Below, one piece after another: positions 4,476 through 6,133 of a stretch of 6,133 nt of DNA. The position numbers and the translations under genes were made by a program. Positions within the stretch are counted from its first letter, which is position 1. Each line of letters begins with the position of its first letter. Origin of the DNA: Bacteroidota bacterium (lineage in GTDB: Bacteria > Bacteroidota > Bacteroidia > NS11-12g > UBA955); NCBI GenBank assembly GCA_027488495.1, contig JAIYBO010000129.1, positions 1-6,133 on the forward strand, in the 5' to 3' direction. Under the pieces are notes generated by a model, which searched no databases, was not told the DNA's origin, and worked only from the letters and a program-made list of their open reading frames with translations.

Positions 4476-6133
4476 ATGGAAAGATTGAGGAAATTTTGTG
4501 CCCTTTCACTGCTGATTTTTAAATTCATTGAAACTACCTCTGCGCAAGAATTGCGCAGTTTGCCCAACAGTGAATACAAACAAATATTGAGTCCCAGTGC
4601 ACAGATTTTTTTCAATCCTACCCTCAGAGCAGCATTGGTTCCATCGTACAATGGGAAATTCGATGCTCAAATGTTGGTCAATGAGGAATTTGTTGTGCCT
4701 TCGGCTGTTGATTTGTTATCTGAAATACCAGATAAAGACAATGCCAACCTTCGATTATTACACATTCAATTCGATGCTACATCATGGAAATCATTGATTG
4801 AAAGTGAAGGTTTGCTTTACATAGATGTATCGAGTCGAATTAACAGTCCTAGAATGTTGAATGATACTGCCAGAATCCATAGCAGAGTTCACTTGGCCGA
4901 AGAGGGTTTGCAAAACAATTTGAGTCAAAATTATACTGGCAAAGGTGTGATGGTTGGCGTGATTGATATTGGGTTCCAAACAGATCATCCTACGTTTTAC
5001 AGCAAAGACGGAAAGAGTTACCGCGTGCACAAATTTTGGAACCAACAAAGGGTAGGTACCCCGCCAACAGGATTTAATTACGGCACCGAATACGGTGATT
5101 CATTGTCCATTGTTTCAGCGATTGACGACGATGGTTCTCATGGTACCCATGTGGCGGGAATTGCGGCTGGTTCTGGATTGGCATCGCCAAATTTGAAATA
5201 TAGGGGCATGGCGCCAGATGCGGATTTGGCATTTGTTGGAATCAAATATGCCAACGATACATTGGGTGGAAGCGGTTTGGGTGATTACGTTGTGGCAAAT
5301 CCTACCATCATCGATGGGTATAAATATGTATTTGACTTGGCAGAAAAGCGCGGGATGCCCGCCGTTTGTAATTTGAGCTGGGGCATGCACACAGGACCAC
5401 ACGATGGTACATCGCTGTTTGATCGCTCGGTAAAATCATTGGTTGGATCGGGGAGAATCGTTGTAGGCGCTGCAGGGAACGACGGTCGCAATCAAATGCA
5501 CATATACGCCCAAACGAAATCGGATACTGTATTCACCTTAGCGCTCGATAACAACAGGAAAAACCATCCACGCGAAAACGTAATGACAGACATTTGGGGC
5601 GGAGTGGGTGATAAGTTGAGCGTGCAAATTTCTTTGGTTGACACTTTTGGAAACAGGATTGTTAATGTTCCATGGAATGTGGCCGGTGATTGTGTCAATT
5701 GTGTATCCTATAAAAAGATGTATCACAAAGGGACCGACACCCTATGGGTCATCGCGTCGGAACAAGTGTATCCTTTAAACAACAAACCCAATTTGTTTCT
5801 GATTATCGAACACAATCGACCGCAAAATGGATACATTCAATTGGGGTTGACGAGCTCGGGTGAAGTCCATGCTTGGAATTCTGGGCAGGCTTATCGTTGG
5901 ACATCCGGGCACTTTTACGATGGTCATAAAAATCAAAAATTCGGTACCAAGTTTATTGCAGGTATAGCTGAAGGTTCTGTTGGAGAAAATGGTGGATCAG
6001 GCACGCACACTTTAACCGCTGGAGCTTATATTAATAGAAATGAATGGACCAATTTTGAAGGCAAGTATTTCAATCAGCCTTGGCATGTAGTGGGAGATAT
6101 CGCAGGATTTAGTAGTCGAGGTTTGATGCCAAG
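4476..6133 (+). CDS. Secreted subtilisin-like serine peptidase, S8 family (partial, C-terminus outside the window)
   Basis: An open frame of 552 codons runs off the right edge. Residues 1-24 are a signal peptide (MERLRK, hydrophobic run 8-18, cleavage near SAQ), so it is exported. Residues 25-150 look like a propeptide or N-terminal region. The peptidase domain then starts: GKGVMVGVIDIGF with catalytic D164, DDDGSHGTHVAGIAAG with catalytic H222, a GMAPDADL block at 244-251, NLSWGMH at 299-305, and GAAGND with oxyanion N335. About 200 residues of beta-rich insertion (340-540, with C406 and C409) precede GGSGTHTLTAGAY (506-518) and GFSSRG (544-549), the motif that normally comes shortly before GTSxAxP. 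The catalytic Ser is therefore expected just beyond the edge and cannot be confirmed. A type IX secretion tail or an adhesion domain would also be outside. The start is fixed by the promoter box 6 nt before the ATG. Substrate unknown. Confidence 0.9.
   Translation, partial: MERLRKFCALSLLIFKFIETTSAQELRSLPNSEYKQILSPSAQIFFNPTLRAALVPSYNGKFDAQMLVNEEFVVPSAVDLLSEIPDKDNANLRLLHIQFDATSWKSLIESEGLLYIDVSSRINSPRMLNDTARIHSRVHLAEEGLQNNLSQNYTGKGVMVGVIDIGFQTDHPTFYSKDGKSYRVHKFWNQQRVGTPPTGFNYGTEYGDSLSIVSAIDDDGSHGTHVAGIAAGSGLASPNLKYRGMAPDADLAFVGIKYANDTLGGSGLGDYVVANPTIIDGYKYVFDLAEKRGMPAVCNLSWGMHTGPHDGTSLFDRSVKSLVGSGRIVVGAAGNDGRNQMHIYAQTKSDTVFTLALDNNRKNHPRENVMTDIWGGVGDKLSVQISLVDTFGNRIVNVPWNVAGDCVNCVSYKKMYHKGTDTLWVIASEQVYPLNNKPNLFLIIEHNRPQNGYIQLGLTSSGEVHAWNSGQAYRWTSGHFYDGHKNQKFGTKFIAGIAEGSVGENGGSGTHTLTAGAYINRNEWTNFEGKYFNQPWHVVGDIAGFSSRGLMP

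Noticed and set aside
4597..5726. Several 60-100 codon frames on both strands within the subtilase gene.
   Set aside because: They overlap a long, clearly conserved peptidase frame, have no family-like motifs and no promoter boxes at their starts.

Overview
The window looks like chromosomal DNA of a member of the Bacteroidota, probably Flavobacteriia-like. It is moderately AT-rich. The Bacteroidota -7 promoter box TAnnTTTG sits directly in front of almost every gene, and there are no clear Shine-Dalgarno sequences. The products are also typical of the phylum: a TPR lipoprotein, a lipocalin-like lipoprotein, a TolB/PD40-like secreted protein and a secreted subtilase. Genus and species cannot be read from the sequence.

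Layout from left to right. (1) 1-792, minus strand: the N-terminal 264 codons of an exported protein that runs off the left edge and resembles the degenerate peptidase-like front domain of Bacteroidota TolB-like proteins. (2) 862-2088, plus: ornithine aminotransferase (rocD), divergent from the first gene across 69 bp. (3) 2120-2205, plus: tRNA-Leu(UAA). (4) 2209-3213, plus: a TPR-repeat lipoprotein whose ATG is 3 nt after the tRNA. (5) 3214-3675, minus: a small lipocalin-like lipoprotein whose stop codon abuts that of the TPR gene. (6) 3719-4435, minus: tcdA, the tRNA threonylcarbamoyladenosine dehydratase. (7) 4476-6133, plus: a secreted S8 (subtilisin-type) peptidase that runs off the right edge before its catalytic serine. 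No gene-free stretch exceeds 70 bp.

The genes do not form a pathway. They are a dense mix of housekeeping functions (ornithine catabolism, tRNA-Leu, tRNA ct6A modification) and envelope or secreted proteins, each apparently with its own compact promoter. The only gene without one is the TPR lipoprotein, which seems to depend on read-through from the tRNA promoter.

No mobile element, CRISPR array, phage gene or evident new system was found. The points most worth checking are the near-leaderless promoter architecture, the tRNA-mRNA fusion transcript that tRNA 3' processing could convert to an almost leaderless mRNA, the overlapping divergent promoters in front of tcdA and the subtilase, and the loss of the HExxH motif in the first protein.
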